NCBI GenBank assembly: GCA_016617855.1
Contig: JAECUM010009811.1
Location: 1-64,000, forward strand
Reading direction: 5' to 3'
Source of the DNA: Megalonaias nervosa
Lineage: Eukaryota > Mollusca > Bivalvia > Unionida > Unionidae
Length of the DNA: 64,000 nt
The first letter of the stretch is position 1; each line of letters begins with the position of its first letter. Positions 27,088 through 36,661 of the stretch are shown here, one piece after another. The position numbers and the translations under genes were made by a program. The notes beneath the pieces are model-generated. The model had not been told where the DNA came from, searched no databases, and saw only the letters and a list, made by a program, of their open reading frames with translations.

Positions 27088-27180
27088 TTTTTCTTGAAGG
27101 TGTTGACTAGTCAACGCGGGTAGCCAGACTGACGAGCGTTCCGCGTTATATACGTCAAGCACGGACGTGAACGAAAACAT
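27088..27180 (-). promoter_or_regulatory. Shared promoter block, copy 1
   Basis: Reading toward the gene: ATGTTTTCGTTCACGTCCGT, GCTTGAC, a TATA box (TATATAA, 27,146-27,152), then CTCGTCAGTCTGGCTACCC, with TCAGTCT as a possible initiator, and GTTGAC. The same block precedes the genes at 28,154 (copy 2) and 29,114 (copy 3). Confidence 0.7.
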
Positions 27181-27194
27181 ACCTTACACTCACT

Positions 27195-27905
27195 TCACAT
27201 ATTACATACTATCCATACCAACGAACGGGAATGCATAAACACACCATATTTACTATCCACACCAACGAATGAGAATGCATAAAACACACCATATATACTA
27301 TACACACCAACGAACGAGAATGCATAAAACGCACCATATTTACTATCCTCACAAACGAATGAGAATGCATGAAACACACAATATTTACTATCCACCCCAA
27401 CGAACGAGAATGCATAAAACACAACATATTTACTATCCTCACAAACGAATGAGAAAGCATAAAACACACCATATTTACTATCCACACCAACCAATAAGAA
27501 TGCATTACACACACCATATTTACTATCCTCACAAACGAATGAGAATGCATAAAACACACCATATTTACTATCCACACCAAGGAACGAGAATACAAAAGAC
27601 ACACCATATTTACTATCCTCACAAACGAATGAGAAAGCATAAAACACACCATATATACTATTCACACCAACGAACGAGAATGCATAAAACACACCATACC
27701 TACTATCCACACAAACGGGAAGAGAATGCATAAAACACACATATATACTATCCACACAAACAAACGAGAATGCATAAAACATACACACTATATTATCCTC
27801 ACAAACGAATGAGAATGCATAAAACACACCATATTTACTATCCACACAAACGAATGAGAATGCATAAACATACACACTATATTATCCTCACAAACGAATG
27901 CGAAC
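27195..27905. repeat. 45-bp minisatellite, about 15 units
   Basis: Units of the form GAATGCATAAAACACACCAT plus ATTTACTATCCTCACAAACGAATGA. Two unit types, ending in CCTCACAAACGAATGA and CCACACCAACGAACGA, alternate along much of the array, indicating a 90-bp higher-order unit. As 45 is divisible by three, long false frames are open on both strands (15-residue repeats). It separates two end-proximal genes of element A and is absent elsewhere in the window. Confidence 0.9.
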
Positions 27906-28018
<113 letters not shown>

Positions 28019-28083
28019 TCAGTAAAGAGTGAGTGTTTATAGTCACACTACACTACATTCACACTACTTGGCAAACTGAATAG

Positions 28084-28123
28084 TTTCTCTTTTCTAGAGA
28101 TCTGGTTAGCCCTGAAAAGGGCT
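28084..28123 (-). terminator. Histone-type 3' end signal 2 (stem-loop 28,108-28,123)
   Basis: On the minus strand: AACAGCCCTTTTCAGGGCT and AACCA, then TCTCTAGAAAAGAGA. It follows the stop of the 182-codon gene by about 30 bp. The stem is 6 bp (AGCCCT/AGGGCT) with a TTTC loop. Further downstream, CTATTCAGTTTGCC is shared with the other signals. Confidence 0.8.
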
Positions 28124-28153
28124 GTTTTTTTCTTGAACTTCAAATGCACCCGG

Positions 28154-28702
28154 CTAATGTTGACATCTTCCAGGCCGGGCACCACACACACAACGACGAC
28201 TCCAATCTTGCTCCCAATTGATGTGTGTGGTTGGGAGCGCAGAGGGAGGTTGATTGGCTTCACTATCCCACTCCTCAGTTTGAGGGATAGTGAACACTTG
28301 TTCCCTTCTTCTTCTATTCCACACCCTGGGATGATGATGCTGACGCCGAGGCTCCCACTCTTGCCTCTGTCTTTCCAATTCCTCCCATGCCTCCTCCTCC
28401 CAGGTTTCTCTCTGGAGGACAGCGGCTCTTGGTACTGGTGGTACTGGCGGCAGAGGTTGTGGCTGTCTTTGTTGTGGTGCTGCTACTGCCTGTGGAGGCG
28501 TCCTCACCTCAGGCTTGACCTCACACACAAGTCTTAGCATGAGGTGAGGTAGGATCCCTCTCATCTCCTCTTCTTTCTTTTTCTTCTCCTCCTCTTCAAG
28601 CCTGGCTTCTTCAGCTAAAGCCTCCATAGCCAGCTCATCTAGCAACCGCCTGGCATATTCCAGGTGCATCTGGAGTTCTAGTAGTTTTGTTATTCTGCTC
28701 AT
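28154..28702 (-). CDS. End-proximal charged helical protein, 182 aa
   Basis: Unrecognised. The frame is intact from ATG at 28,702. Residues about 1-55 are a highly charged helix (LEEEEKKKKEEEMRG), 66-95 are Pro/Gln-rich (PPQAVAAPQQRQPQPLPPVP), a second Glu/Arg-rich stretch follows at 100-130, and the C-terminus carries a small cysteine cluster (CVCGARPGRC). It has the shared promoter block upstream (TATATAA at 28,756-28,762) and a histone-type stem-loop downstream. Composition resembles the coiled-coil gene at the other end of the element (45,996-46,634), but I see no clear alignment. It could be a structural or DNA-associated accessory protein. No element-B copy lies in this window. Confidence 0.65.
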   Translation of the reverse strand: MSRITKLLELQMHLEYARRLLDELAMEALAEEARLEEEEKKKKEEEMRGILPHLMLRLVCEVKPEVRTPPQAVAAPQQRQPQPLPPVPPVPRAAVLQRETWEEEAWEELERQRQEWEPRRQHHHPRVWNRRRREQVFTIPQTEEWDSEANQPPSALPTTHINWEQDWSRRCVCGARPGRCQH

Positions 28703-28790
28703 TTCGTTGCAGCTGCTACGTCAACGTGGGTAGCCAGACTGACGATCGCACCGATTTATATACTTGAAGCACGGACGTGAAGGTAAACAT
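28703..28790 (-). promoter_or_regulatory. Shared promoter block, copy 2
   Basis: ATGTTTACCTTCACGTCCGT, GCTTCAAG, TATATAA (28,756-28,762), then GATCGTCAGTCTGGCTACCC and GTTGACG. It is nearly identical in order and spacing to copy 1. Confidence 0.7.
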
Positions 28791-29033
28791 TCCCTAGCAC
28801 CCAAATTTACCATCACATGTAACGCGCGGACTTAAAAGAAGCACTCACGTTGACTTTTTTACTTTTTACTTACAAACACAGACATGCACTATTTGGACAA
28901 GACAGAGAAAACAAAGGGTGGTTTTTTTAAACATACAAACACACAAATATTTTGTTTTACTGACAAAAGAAACGAAGTGCTTATAGGCACACTTCTATTT
29001 TCTAATTACAAATTTTGGCAAATTGAATGAGTA

Positions 29034-29071
29034 TGTCTTTTCGAGAGTATTGGGTAGCCCTGAAAAGGGCT
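29034..29071 (-). terminator. Histone-type 3' end signal 3 (stem-loop 29,056-29,071)
   Basis: On the minus strand: AACAGCCCTTTTCAGGGCTA and CCCA, then TACTCTCGAAAAGACA. The ACCCA tail after the stem is the textbook histone sequence context. It lies about 40 bp past the stop at 29,114. Confidence 0.85.
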
Positions 29072-29113
29072 GTTTTTTTTTTTTTTTGTTCACGGAAGTA
29101 ATGGCAATCTTTT

Positions 29114-29491
29114 TTACTGTCTAAGATTGCGTCTCCGTCTGGCAGTAGGCTTTCCTATTGGATACGGTCTGCTTCTGCGAAAAGAGAAAGAGAATTCTTT
29201 GGTGTCTACTCGACAGTCCACAAAACTTCTGTCTGGTTCTTGCTGCTGCTGCTGCTGCTACTGCTGCTGTTGTTGTTCTTCTCTCTGCTTCTTCTGAAGC
29301 CTGTATTTCTCAGTCCATTCTTCTTGTTCTTTTTTAATTTCCTCTCTAAACATCTCTTCTATCAGGTCTTGGGTTATGGAGAGCATCCTAACATTCTCTA
29401 TTTCTTCAGGCTTCGGTATCAGGTTTAGCCTGACACGATGTAAATTGACGTAAGCTTCGTTCAGCTGGGCTAGTCTGGAAGGCATCTTCAT
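29114..29491 (-). pseudogene. End-proximal polyQ/basic protein, in-frame stop
   Basis: Unrecognised small protein of about 125 codons. The start is taken as ATG 29,491 (MKMPSRLAQLNEAYV); an ATG at 29,551 lies upstream of the TATA box. The middle is helical and charged (EEMFREEIKKEQEEWTEKYR), followed by a Gln tract. A TAG at 29,258-29,260 interrupts the CAG run; after it the same frame continues to TAA at 29,114 with an Arg-rich end (GKPTARRRRNLRQ) that resembles the GRGKGLRQ end of the gene at 45,996. A CAG-to-TAG change inside the Gln tract is the simplest explanation, but the gene could also simply end there. Confidence 0.55.
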
Positions 29492-29570
29492 AGGTTGACG
29501 AGTCAACAGTGAATGGTCAGACTGGAGACCCACTCGCTTTATATGGTTCAAACGCGGACGCGATAGAAAA
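29492..29570 (-). promoter_or_regulatory. Shared promoter block, copy 3 (divergent)
   Basis: ATGTTTTCTATCGCGTCCGC, GTTTGAACC, TATA-like CATATAAAG (29,538-29,545), then CTCCAGTCTGACCATTCAC and TGTTGACTCGTCAACC. It is the same arrangement as copies 1 and 2, less well conserved. Confidence 0.6.
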
Positions 29571-29708
29571 CATCCCTACTCGGTTTTAGTGTCGGAACGC
29601 TATGATAGCGAATGTCATGGTGAGGGATAGAAAGAAGTCAAAGAGCATATATTCACAGTGTTTTTTTGAAAACAAACGACAGACACATTTTTTTCAAAAC
29701 ACAACATT

Positions 29709-29714
29709 TTTTAT
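29709..29714 (-). terminator. AATAAA polyadenylation signal after the protease gene
   Basis: On the minus strand, CTTGAATAAAAAATG lies about 57 bp past the protease stop. No histone-type stem-loop is present here, in contrast to the neighbouring end-proximal genes. Confidence 0.6.
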
Positions 29715-29770
29715 TCAAGTAAAACAAGTAACAAGTCATAAGTCACAAGAAACAAGTAACATCAACCAAA

Positions 29771-30327
29771 TTATTTTTGACAAGGTTGACAACGTTGTGA
29801 AGTCATGTGAGATTTCCATTGATGGAAGTCATGAGGCCATTGATGTACACTACGTTTCCTAGCTAAAGACAAAAGATAACTATAATGGTCACAAAACCAT
29901 CGATCTATTTTCTCATCGTTTCTAGAAGAGTGACGATCAAAATAAGTCACCAAATGTTCTAAAGGATATCCAAGACTGCGTTGATGAAGAAAATATACAC
30001 AATATTGTCCACACACCATGGAATCTGTGCCTTGTAATTTCACATTATTGTATCGTGTCGTCTGGGCATTTCTTCTCATAAAGTCAATGATATCGTCTTC
30101 CAAAGGGGTAATCCATACGAATCAAAATATTCCACACAATTCTCTTGAGGGAAGTAGACGGCAACCCAGTGAGTTCCTGGAAGATGACTTTCATCCGTGT
30201 TGATGACATAAGCTTGATGGTCTTGAGGTTTGCGATGAGGTAGTTCATCTTTAGCGCACACGACAGGATTCCAAGAAGCAGTATACGAACTATTGTTCAA
30301 AAGGTAATCAAGTTCCCAGGTATCCAT
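29771..30327 (-). pseudogene. Adenain-type cysteine (maturation) protease, frameshifted
   Basis: Adenovirus-protease-like (Ulp1/C5 clan) maturation proteases cleave capsid precursors in Polintons and adenoviruses. Start is ATG 30,327 (MDTWELDYLLNN). The visible catalytic parts in order are the histidine in GTHWVAVYF (about residue 50), the acidic residue in CVEYFDSYGLP, and the cysteine in DSMVCGQYCVYFL. A single-base indel next to a CCCCTTT run near 30,100 separates the His/acidic half from the Cys half. Length, about 185 codons, fits the family (about 200). It is followed by AATAAA. There is no counterpart in element B, whose left part is missing. Confidence 0.8.
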
Positions 30328-30353
30328 TTTCTGTTGTGTTGTTTTTGTTTTTT

Positions 30354-30860
30354 TCACAGGTAATGATAAGTCATCAATTCAATTCTGACTTTTTGTTTGA
30401 AACGATCTGTCAAGTAGCCGTTTCTTTGCCTTGTCTCCGCACTCTGACCTAAGAGAGATTCGATGCGATAGATCTCTAGAGTAGTCAATGGAGGACAGGA
30501 AAGATCACGCAAGCCTTTATACCACTCATGCAACACGGTTTCTTCTGAGATGAGACTCCAAGCGTCGTCCAGATACTCGTCCAATTTTTCTTCTTGACTC
30601 ATCATCATACATTTATCGTGTTGAATTTGACTGGGATGATCGTTTTGACATCCATAACAATATTTCTTGGACAATTCCGTAATTGTATTCGCTAGGTGTT
30701 TAGCAAAACAGGACACTAAATGTTGTTCTTGTTCTGGCCATCTGGACTTGACGACTACCTCGTCCTCTTTGACTTGGTCTTGGGGTTCTGTTTTCACGCT
30801 ATCCTCCCATTCCATGTCCAAAGATTCTCCACTGTTTAAAGAGGGATAGGAGTCTTCCAT
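30354..30860 (-). CDS. Conserved Polinton-type protein with CxxC/HPSQ motif, 168 aa
   Basis: Intact from ATG 30,860 (MEDSYPSLNSGES). The central segment LSKKYCYGCQNDHPSQIQHD followed by KCMMM has Cys, Cys, His, His and Cys spaced like a metal-binding site. I associate the CYGC-x-DHPSQ-xH-x-C pattern, from memory, with an uncharacterised protein found beside capsid genes in many animal Polinton-like elements. The N-terminus is acidic and includes an SVKTEPQDQVKED stretch resembling a SUMO-modification site (psi-K-x-E). It lies 5 bp downstream of the capsid gene stop. Function unknown. Confidence 0.6.
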   Translation of the reverse strand: MEDSYPSLNSGESLDMEWEDSVKTEPQDQVKEDEVVVKSRWPEQEQHLVSCFAKHLANTITELSKKYCYGCQNDHPSQIQHDKCMMMSQEEKLDEYLDDAWSLISEETVLHEWYKGLRDLSCPPLTTLEIYRIESLLGQSAETRQRNGYLTDRFKQKVRIELMTYHYL

Positions 30861-30865
30861 TGTGT

Positions 30866-32188
30866 CTAATAGTCTAGAATGACTTCTCTCAAACTGTTGA
30901 TTTCTATGGTATTATCGAATTCAGCATACAGGATGATGTTGACCGTCTCAGTGAGAGCTTCTGCAAACTGAAGTTCCACACGCAGTTGACCGGATTTTAT
31001 AGGGTGGAAATGTCCCTCGTCGCTGCCTTGGTCTGGAGTGAAATCAAAGGCCCACAAAGTGTAAACTCCGACATAATCTTCGTACGAAATACCGTGACTG
31101 GCGTTGGTTCCTAGTTGCCCCGTAGCTTCGTACAGGGACAAGTACGATCTCAAGTAATTCTTCTGGGCAAAGTTAGGTTCGAAGGGTCTGGTACACAAAG
31201 TCTTGCCATCGCGACTGACTTTAATTTTGGACACTCTGTAGTGCTTAAACTGGAAAGGATTTTGATCGTGGGCTCCGTTGAAGGCTGCATTACTGACGAT
31301 ACCAACGATTAAACGTTTGGGTAACTGTCCTTGGAACAGATGATCTTCGATCTTGGATCGGAGTACAGCAGCAACGGTGAATGTTTTCATTTCTACACGT
31401 CGTATCGGATATTTGGCGGTCGATCTGCTCAATGTTTGACTGATGTCGTTTCCCGCTTTAGGTAACACTTCTACACGTCGCACGTAAAGTCTGGCTTCTT
31501 GGATGATGGGTTTTTTGTACTCGTTGGCTTGAGCCATCAAATGGAAAGCGACACTGCTGCGATTGAGTCTCAGGCGAATATCTACTCCGTTCAGCAAATA
31601 CTTCTCTTGCAACCACATGTCCAAATGCAAACGATCCGTCAGTTCTAAACTACGACCTTGCAGGATTTTCCTTCGACAATCGTTAAAACCCACATTGTGA
31701 GGATCGTCATCGGTTGTCAGGGCTCTGTCGTTAAACGTGTTCTCACCTGCGGTGTCAGGTTTCTATACCACGCAAGCATCCAGATGAGTGTTCTTGGCCT
31801 CTTTTCCGTACGTCAAGAGATTTTCTAGGTACGCTCGGTAAGGGTAAGTATCCGTGCTACTGCTGATCAGTTTGTTATTCAAGTACAAATCCACTTCGCT
31901 GAACAAGGAATGCATGAAATTGTTGACGGGAGCTACTGCGGCATCGGCTCCCGGATTGGTGTTGTCGGTTTTGATCACTTTCAGCTTTAGATACATGTAA
32001 CTATTATTCAGATCAATGTAATCTTCGGGCTGCCCTTTGATTTCCAACTCGATGGGAGCGGAATCCACCAAAGAGGAGACGGGATGAAATTCGACCCATT
32101 GGGATTCTTGCATCGTCATCATGGTGGGTGGCATGGCAAACAGATCCAGTTCCGACTTGGAACAAGCACAAGACTCTCGGTGCATCAT
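30866..32188 (-). pseudogene. Double-jelly-roll major capsid protein, in-frame TAG
   Basis: Hexon-like major capsid protein of Polintons/adintoviruses. The start MMHRESCACSKSELDLFAMP at 32,188 is followed by the diagnostic EVDLYLNNKLISSSTDTYPY and RAYLENLLTYGKEAK; later VFLGQLPKRLIVGIV-like and NPFQFKHYRVSKIKV segments match the second jelly roll. Length is about 440 codons, within the Polinton range. An in-frame TAG at 31,763-31,765 (after HLDACVV) is the only visible break. In element B only the first 15 or so codons remain (50,287-50,333). Protease, packaging ATPase and minor-capsid candidates in the same strand block support a virion-forming ancestor. Confidence 0.85.
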
Positions 32189-32197
32189 TTTCCTTTT

Positions 32198-32638
32198 TTA
32201 ATAATCAAAAACGTCTAACTCTCGGACGGTTTTTCTTTTCTTTGTCTTTCTAGCTCTAGGGGCGTGAAGTCCTCTGAAGGGGTGTTTTCGTCGTCTTTTT
32301 CTGCCTTGTCCTTGCTGTGGCGTCAGGGAAGCAGGAATGCCTAACTCAGCATTGCCCAGGGCATTTATAGGAGTTTCTCGCCGACCCAAAAGGTCTTTGC
32401 CCGTTTGAAGCAAGACATTTTTGCCTGCTCTCAAGAAAGCTTCTTTGGGGTTTTGTTTGTCAATGATGACATTTTGGAGAAATTCTTTACCTTGCGTCAA
32501 CGCGGCATCTTTTAAGGCGTGCAATCCCCGTGTCACCATCGGTTTCGAAATGGGAACCACTCTACGAAAGGCCGATTTGAGCATATCACCTAAACCATGT
32601 CCTCGCTGTCGAGCAACTCCTTGGTACACAGGATACAT
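32198..32638 (-). CDS. Basic virion-core-like protein (pX-like), 146 aa
   Basis: Start ATG 32,638 (MYPVYQGVARQRGHGLGDML). The MYPVYQG...GGLGxxL opening, the FRRVVPISKP segment and the lysine/arginine-rich C-terminus (GRKRRRKHPFRG, ARKTKKRKT) are, from memory, typical of a short protein encoded next to the capsid gene in many animal Polinton-like elements, tentatively compared with adenoviral core/pX proteins. It is expected to bind DNA or act inside the capsid. The frame is intact here and in element B (50,344-50,784), one of the few genes open in both copies. It lies between the major and minor capsid genes. Confidence 0.7.
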   Translation of the reverse strand: MYPVYQGVARQRGHGLGDMLKSAFRRVVPISKPMVTRGLHALKDAALTQGKEFLQNVIIDKQNPKEAFLRAGKNVLLQTGKDLLGRRETPINALGNAELGIPASLTPQQGQGRKRRRKHPFRGLHAPRARKTKKRKTVRELDVFDY

Positions 32639-32650
32639 GACTGACAAAAG

Positions 32651-33570
32651 TTAGAGTAATCGTTTTCGAAAATGGAGTTTCACTGTGACTTTCCCTTTGG
32701 TGAATGGAATATTTTGCCCCAAATCTCCTTTTATAGTAATGTTGACAGTGTCGAAATACGGCTTACTGACGGACAAATAGTGAGGATTTACAAATTCGCG
32801 GTGAACGTGATAGGTGTTTCCACCTTCCTCGTCAGCCCTCGTGGCAGAATCTACTTTGAAAGGAATGACACGCAGTAACGGTACGGGGGTGTGTCCCACT
32901 ACGTTGTACTCCACCACATCGGAGTACACAAAAATCAAATTCAGGCCTAGGTTCATTTCTACAGGGAATCGAAAATATTTCGCAAAATCCACGTTACTGG
33001 TCACGGCTGGTATTTCGTTTGCAATCTTGATTAACTTAGGGTCTCCACCCAAAATGTCATACAATTCAGGACAAAATGTAATGGCCAATACTTTGTCCTC
33101 AGAAAATTTCATCAGTAGGCGACGAGATATTTTGTGGTACTCGATTGTGACACTTTTTTGGCTCTCTCCAAGGCTTTACTAAACATGAAATTGAACCTCT
33201 CAGCTATGGTGTTCACCAAATGTTGACCACTAAAATAATAACCTGCAGGAATTTTCAACAGATAAGTGGTTCGTTTAGTTATGGGGTTTGGTGTTTTGAT
33301 AAAGTCAGCTACACCACCACCACTAGCACGTTCATCCATGGCTTGTTGCACTTGGTCGTCCCAAACTTCTATCGTCAAAGTGTTTTGATTTTCGATGATG
33401 TTTTTGATTTGTGTAGGGTGAATCATTTCCACCAAAGCCACTTCCCAATGAGCTTCGTGATCCAATCGGATGGCCTGAGGTAATTTGGCCGAGAAACAGC
33501 ACAAAGTGTTATTGGGAAACACCTCCATGGAACTGTCACTGGGTAACGTTAAGTAAAATTGGTTGTTCAT
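32651..33570 (-). pseudogene. Minor capsid (penton-like) protein candidate, frameshifted
   Basis: The first half starts MNNQFYLTLPSDSSMEVFPN at 33,570 and includes AHWEVALVEMIHPTQ, a pattern I recall as common in animal Polinton-like elements and usually taken as the penton/minor capsid protein. The second half (from KFSEDKVLAITFCPE) continues in another frame to 32,651 and includes NPHYLSVSKPYFDTV and a basic KLHFRKRLL end. The two are one gene: in element B the first frame runs straight through the region where A shifts (near 33,150, beside an A run). Total about 305 codons. It adjoins the pX-like and major capsid genes. Confidence 0.7.
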
Positions 33571-33968
33571 AATTCCACAGTTCTAGTGTCCGAGGAGTCA
33601 CTGGAAGTTAAAGGAGTGCCTAAAAGAGGATGATTAGGGTGACTGTTGGAACTAACGTTTGACACAAGACTCCCGTTGTTGTTGTTTCCGTTTGAGGAAT
33701 GTTTCAGAGACGGATTGGGAAGAAGGTAACCAATGCAACTGCTAAGTAAAATGGTCCACAATTGTTTATCTCCTTGTTGCAAACTCAAATTGGCAATGGC
33801 AGCACCGATGACACAATACACCACGAAGATTTGGCAGAAAAAGACGATTTGAGTTTTAGGCACACGTTCTCCACACCACACCCACAAGGGTTGTTTTTGT
33901 AGATCTTGCAGAGAAGAACTGGGGGAAGGAGTGGTGACTGCAGTAGCTGAGACTGTGTTGAAGGGCAT
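33567..33968 (-). CDS. Two-span membrane protein, 133 aa
   Basis: Start ATG 33,968 (MPFNTVSATAVTTPS). Two hydrophobic spans, VFFCQIFVVYCVIGAAIANLS (about residues 43-63) and LWTILLSSCIGYLLPNP, are separated by a short polar loop. The WVWCGERVPKTQIVFFCQ and SSCIGYLLPNP motifs are, from memory, highly conserved in an uncharacterised membrane protein of animal Polinton-like elements. The C-terminal tail is Ser/Asn-rich and probably disordered. It overlaps the minor-capsid start by 4 bp. A virion membrane or entry role is possible but unproven. Intact here; broken by a stop in element B. Confidence 0.7.
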   Translation of the reverse strand: MPFNTVSATAVTTPSPSSSLQDLQKQPLWVWCGERVPKTQIVFFCQIFVVYCVIGAAIANLSLQQGDKQLWTILLSSCIGYLLPNPSLKHSSNGNNNNGSLVSNVSSNSHPNHPLLGTPLTSSDSSDTRTVEL

Positions 33969-33973
33969 GATGG

Positions 33974-35083
33974 TCACTTCTTTTTATAGTCGATGAGTTG
34001 CGAAGCGTCGATCCAAGAGTCACAACTGGGAGGATATCCTTTCCAACGTACTTTGACTTCTTTGACACGTTTCTTTCCTACTTTACGAGTTCTTCGATCG
34101 AGAATGCTTTCGATCTCGTACACGTCGTCTTCTTTTTTGGTCACACGTTGTAACTCGGGTAAGTAAAACGTTCCTTTTAACACTTCCCCGTTCATGTCTT
34201 CTAATTTATAGACGGGAGGATAACGACTACGCACACGTTCAGTGACACGAAACAATTCGGTGGTCCAATTGGGTAAGTAACCTTTGTCGAAAGTGCGTTT
34301 GGTTTTGCCAATGCGTACCCAATCTCCCGTCGCCCACACTCCACCTTTCTTGGGGACAGGCACTGTCGTGGACGGTCCAAACAGGCGCTCGAAGACGGTC
34401 ACTTCGTTGTCGGGAGTCACTTCTTGGGGGGCACGTCCAATGCCCCGATGGTAAGATTGGTTGTACGATTGAACGAGGTGTGGCAAGACGTCAATGTACT
34501 TGAGAGTGTGTTGATGCGTAAAATATTTCCACATGCGTTCTTTCAAGGTGTGTTGAAAACGTTCCACGATGCTGGCTTTGGTTTCGGGATTCTCGGTGGT
34601 GAAAAAATGAATGTCACGTTTCTTCAATTCTTTTTGGAAAGCTTGGTTTAGAAATTCGGTGCCTTTGTCAGTTTGCCATCGAAGAAGGTGACGACCACTT
34701 TATTTCAACACCAGTTTGAGGGCTCGCACTAACTCACTGCTCGATTTGGAAGTCAATGGTACGACCCAAGCAAATTTGGAAAAGACGTCGATGACACAAA
34801 ACAAATATTTGTAGCCACGATTGTAGGTGGCTAAATGAGAGACATCGGCTAAATCGGTTTGCCATTGGTGATCGATACCCTCCACTTGGGTGCGACTTCT
34901 GGAAAATTTTCGTCGAATGGGTTTGTGTAAGGTGTACGTGGCTTTTTCTTGTAACCAGTGTTGCACCTGAGGTAAACGGATACTTTTCAGTCGAGTTTTG
35001 GCAGCACGATACAATTTCTGAACTCCTCCGTAACCAGCAGGATGAGCTGGATCGCAGTAAATGCTGGTTAACACCGTCTCCAT
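33974..35083 (-). pseudogene. Retroviral-type integrase with chromodomain, in-frame TAA
   Basis: DDE integrase that inserts the element DNA. From ATG 35,083 (METVLTSIYCDPAHPAGYGG): a GYGGVQKLYRAAK zinc-region remnant, the first catalytic Asp in WQTDLADVSH, VIDVFSKFAWVVPL, the second Asp in TDKGTEFLNQAF, and Glu in SIVERFQHTLK (about 34 residues later). The C-terminal segment DVYEIESILDRRTRKV...VRWKGYPPSCDSWI is a chromodomain, which could steer integration to methylated histone tails. TAA at 34,700-34,702 replaces a CAA found in element B, splitting the catalytic core between the first and second Asp. Confidence 0.9.
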
Positions 35084-35086
35084 GTT

Positions 35087-35772
35087 TTAATAAGTGATCC
35101 AATTTTCACGAGTGCTAGTCTGAATGGAAGGAGGGGGTGGTTTGGAAACGGTCTTACGTGTTAGATGTGCCACGGGCGTAGAAGTGGAAGGTAGTGGTGG
35201 TGGTGGTGGTGGTAATGGAATGGCTTTGGTCTTCTTTTCTTTTTTCACTTCTGGTTTCCCTTCTTTCTTTTTCACCTCTGTCGAAGGTGGAGTAGACATC
35301 ATCTTTTTAACCCAAGCTTTAAGTTCTTCTCGTTGCGGTGTAGGGAAGGGGTCAACAAGGACGCTGCAATCTTACTAGGAATGGGAGCTGCTGACGGTGT
35401 TTGAAAAACTTCTCGTGCCTCTTCTTCCTCAGGCCTTCGTGGGGTTGTGTCTGTCTTGACCACTGGGGGTGGTGGTGGTGGTGGTGATGGACTTTTCATC
35501 AAGGCCTTAAAATCTTTCAGAGTGGGTGGAGCTGTTTCGTCTAAAGCTTTCTGGTGAAAGAGTTGCAGTCGTTGCAATAATTGACCGTACCGTTGCGATT
35601 TTTCCGCTTCTGATAAATCGCTGCGATCCATCAACGATTGCAATTCGTGTTGTAACTGGGACATCTCGGTCAAATGAGGATTGGGAGGTAAACGTGGGGT
35701 TCGTTGTTCTTGCCAACGATGGTATTCCATCCATCGTTTGTAAGGGACTAAAGCTAGTTTTCGTCCTTCCAT
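35087..35772 (-). pseudogene. Integrase-adjacent coiled-coil/proline-rich protein, frameshifted
   Basis: Start ATG 35,772 (MEGRKLALVPYKRWMEYHRW). Helical region about residues 30-75 (LTEMSQLQHELQSLMDRSDL), then a polyproline run, an acidic stretch, and a Lys-rich plus Pro-rich tail (EVKKKEGKPEVKKEKKTK, PPPPPPLPSTS). An opening of the KLALVP type is, from memory, recurrent for the gene upstream of the integrase in animal Polintons (PY-like). A one-base loss in a G run near 35,347 (GGG here, GGGG in element B) shifts the frame. Function unknown. Confidence 0.6.
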
Positions 35773-35844
35773 CAGATTTCAAAGATTACGTCTGAGATCT
35801 TTTGATTTCTAAGCTCCCTTTTATCTTCTTGGTCCTTTTTATCT

Positions 35845-36260
35845 TCATCCTCCCATGTTTCCCAATACTCCTTGCAGCAAGGGTCCTCCTATTGTTCCCA
35901 TCACTCCTTTCAGTAACATGGGTAAAAAGGGTAAAATTCCTCCGCGTTGCACCAACATCTTTTTCTTTTGACGAATAGGTATTTTCTTTTGGATCATTTG
36001 ACGAAGAACGTGTCGATGTTTGCCTAAGCATTCTTTCTGGTATTTAGACAAAGGTATTGTGCCTTTCAAGACATTCAGACAACATTCGCACACGGTATCA
36101 ATAACATCTTTGGAGGCCGTTTGAATGAGTTTTTTCGCATGGGTGGAGGAGCTTTGGACAGGACGGACAACATGTCCCAATGTTTGGCTAAACGAGGTGG
36201 CAGTCCTTTCCTTTTCTTTCCTTTGGTGGTAGAAGAGGAATGTCTTTTTTGGGGTGACAT
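35845..36260 (-). pseudogene. Conserved pVI-like / GG-motif protein, frameshifted
   Basis: Start ATG 36,260 (MSPQKRHSSSTTKGKKRKGL), a basic N-terminus followed by LAKHWDMLSVLSKAPPPMRK. After a shift the frame holds VCECCLNVLKGTIPLSKYQK, KKKMLVQRGGILPFLPMLLK and a glycine-rich hydrophobic end. The CxLNVLKGxxxL...K+.LxxxGGxLxxLL pattern is, from memory, a hallmark of a small protein of animal Polinton-like elements, loosely compared with adenoviral pVI/pX membrane-active proteins. The shift lies in an A run near 36,133, six bases here and seven in element B. ATAAAAG-type TATA near 36,336. Confidence 0.6.
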
Positions 36261-36356
36261 CTTTCTCGATGGGTTTGTTGGTTCCGTGGCATACAACAAA
36301 AAAAATTCACTAACGTCAATGACTTGTCGCACGGTCTTTTATCCTTTTTTGGGGAA

Positions 36357-36554
36357 CTATCGCTTCGTCATAAAGGTAACAATGTGTTTTCCAAAATTGC
36401 GAAAGAATCCTCCTCTTTGGTGACTCCTCTTTTTCTCTGGACGAGTGTGCCTCTTTTGAGGGTGAAGCCGATGTTTGGCTAAACGTTTTTTAGGATGACG
36501 TGACTGTTATTTTCGTTTTCCTTTCTGGACAGAAGAACGACGATGAGAGGACAT
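36357..36554 (-). pseudogene. Small basic core-like protein, duplicate 1, in-frame TAA
   Basis: Sixty-six codons from ATG 36,554 (MSSHRRSSVQKGKRK) with TAA at 36,507-36,509, then in frame RHPKKRLAKHRLHPQKRHTR and a HQRGGFF segment. It is a diverged duplicate of the neighbour at 36,662. Arg/Lys/His-rich composition followed by a GG motif and a short hydrophobic tail suggests a DNA-condensing or capsid-core protein of adenoviral mu/pX type. Confidence 0.55.
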
Positions 36555-36661
36555 CTTTTGATACACAACATACACTAAAGTCCATAGCTTGACATGCGTC
36601 CTTTTATTTGACTTTATTTGGCTTTTTACTCAGTCTAGCTAACGCTCTCCATTGATCCTCG

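Noticed and set aside
27209..27875. Long minus- and plus-strand open frames (up to 226 codons) of 15-residue repeats
   Set aside because: They arise from the 45-bp minisatellite, which is open in several frames on both strands; there is no start context, domain or flanking coding signal.
27195..27905. CRISPR array
   Set aside because: The units are contiguous without unique spacers, and the genome is metazoan.
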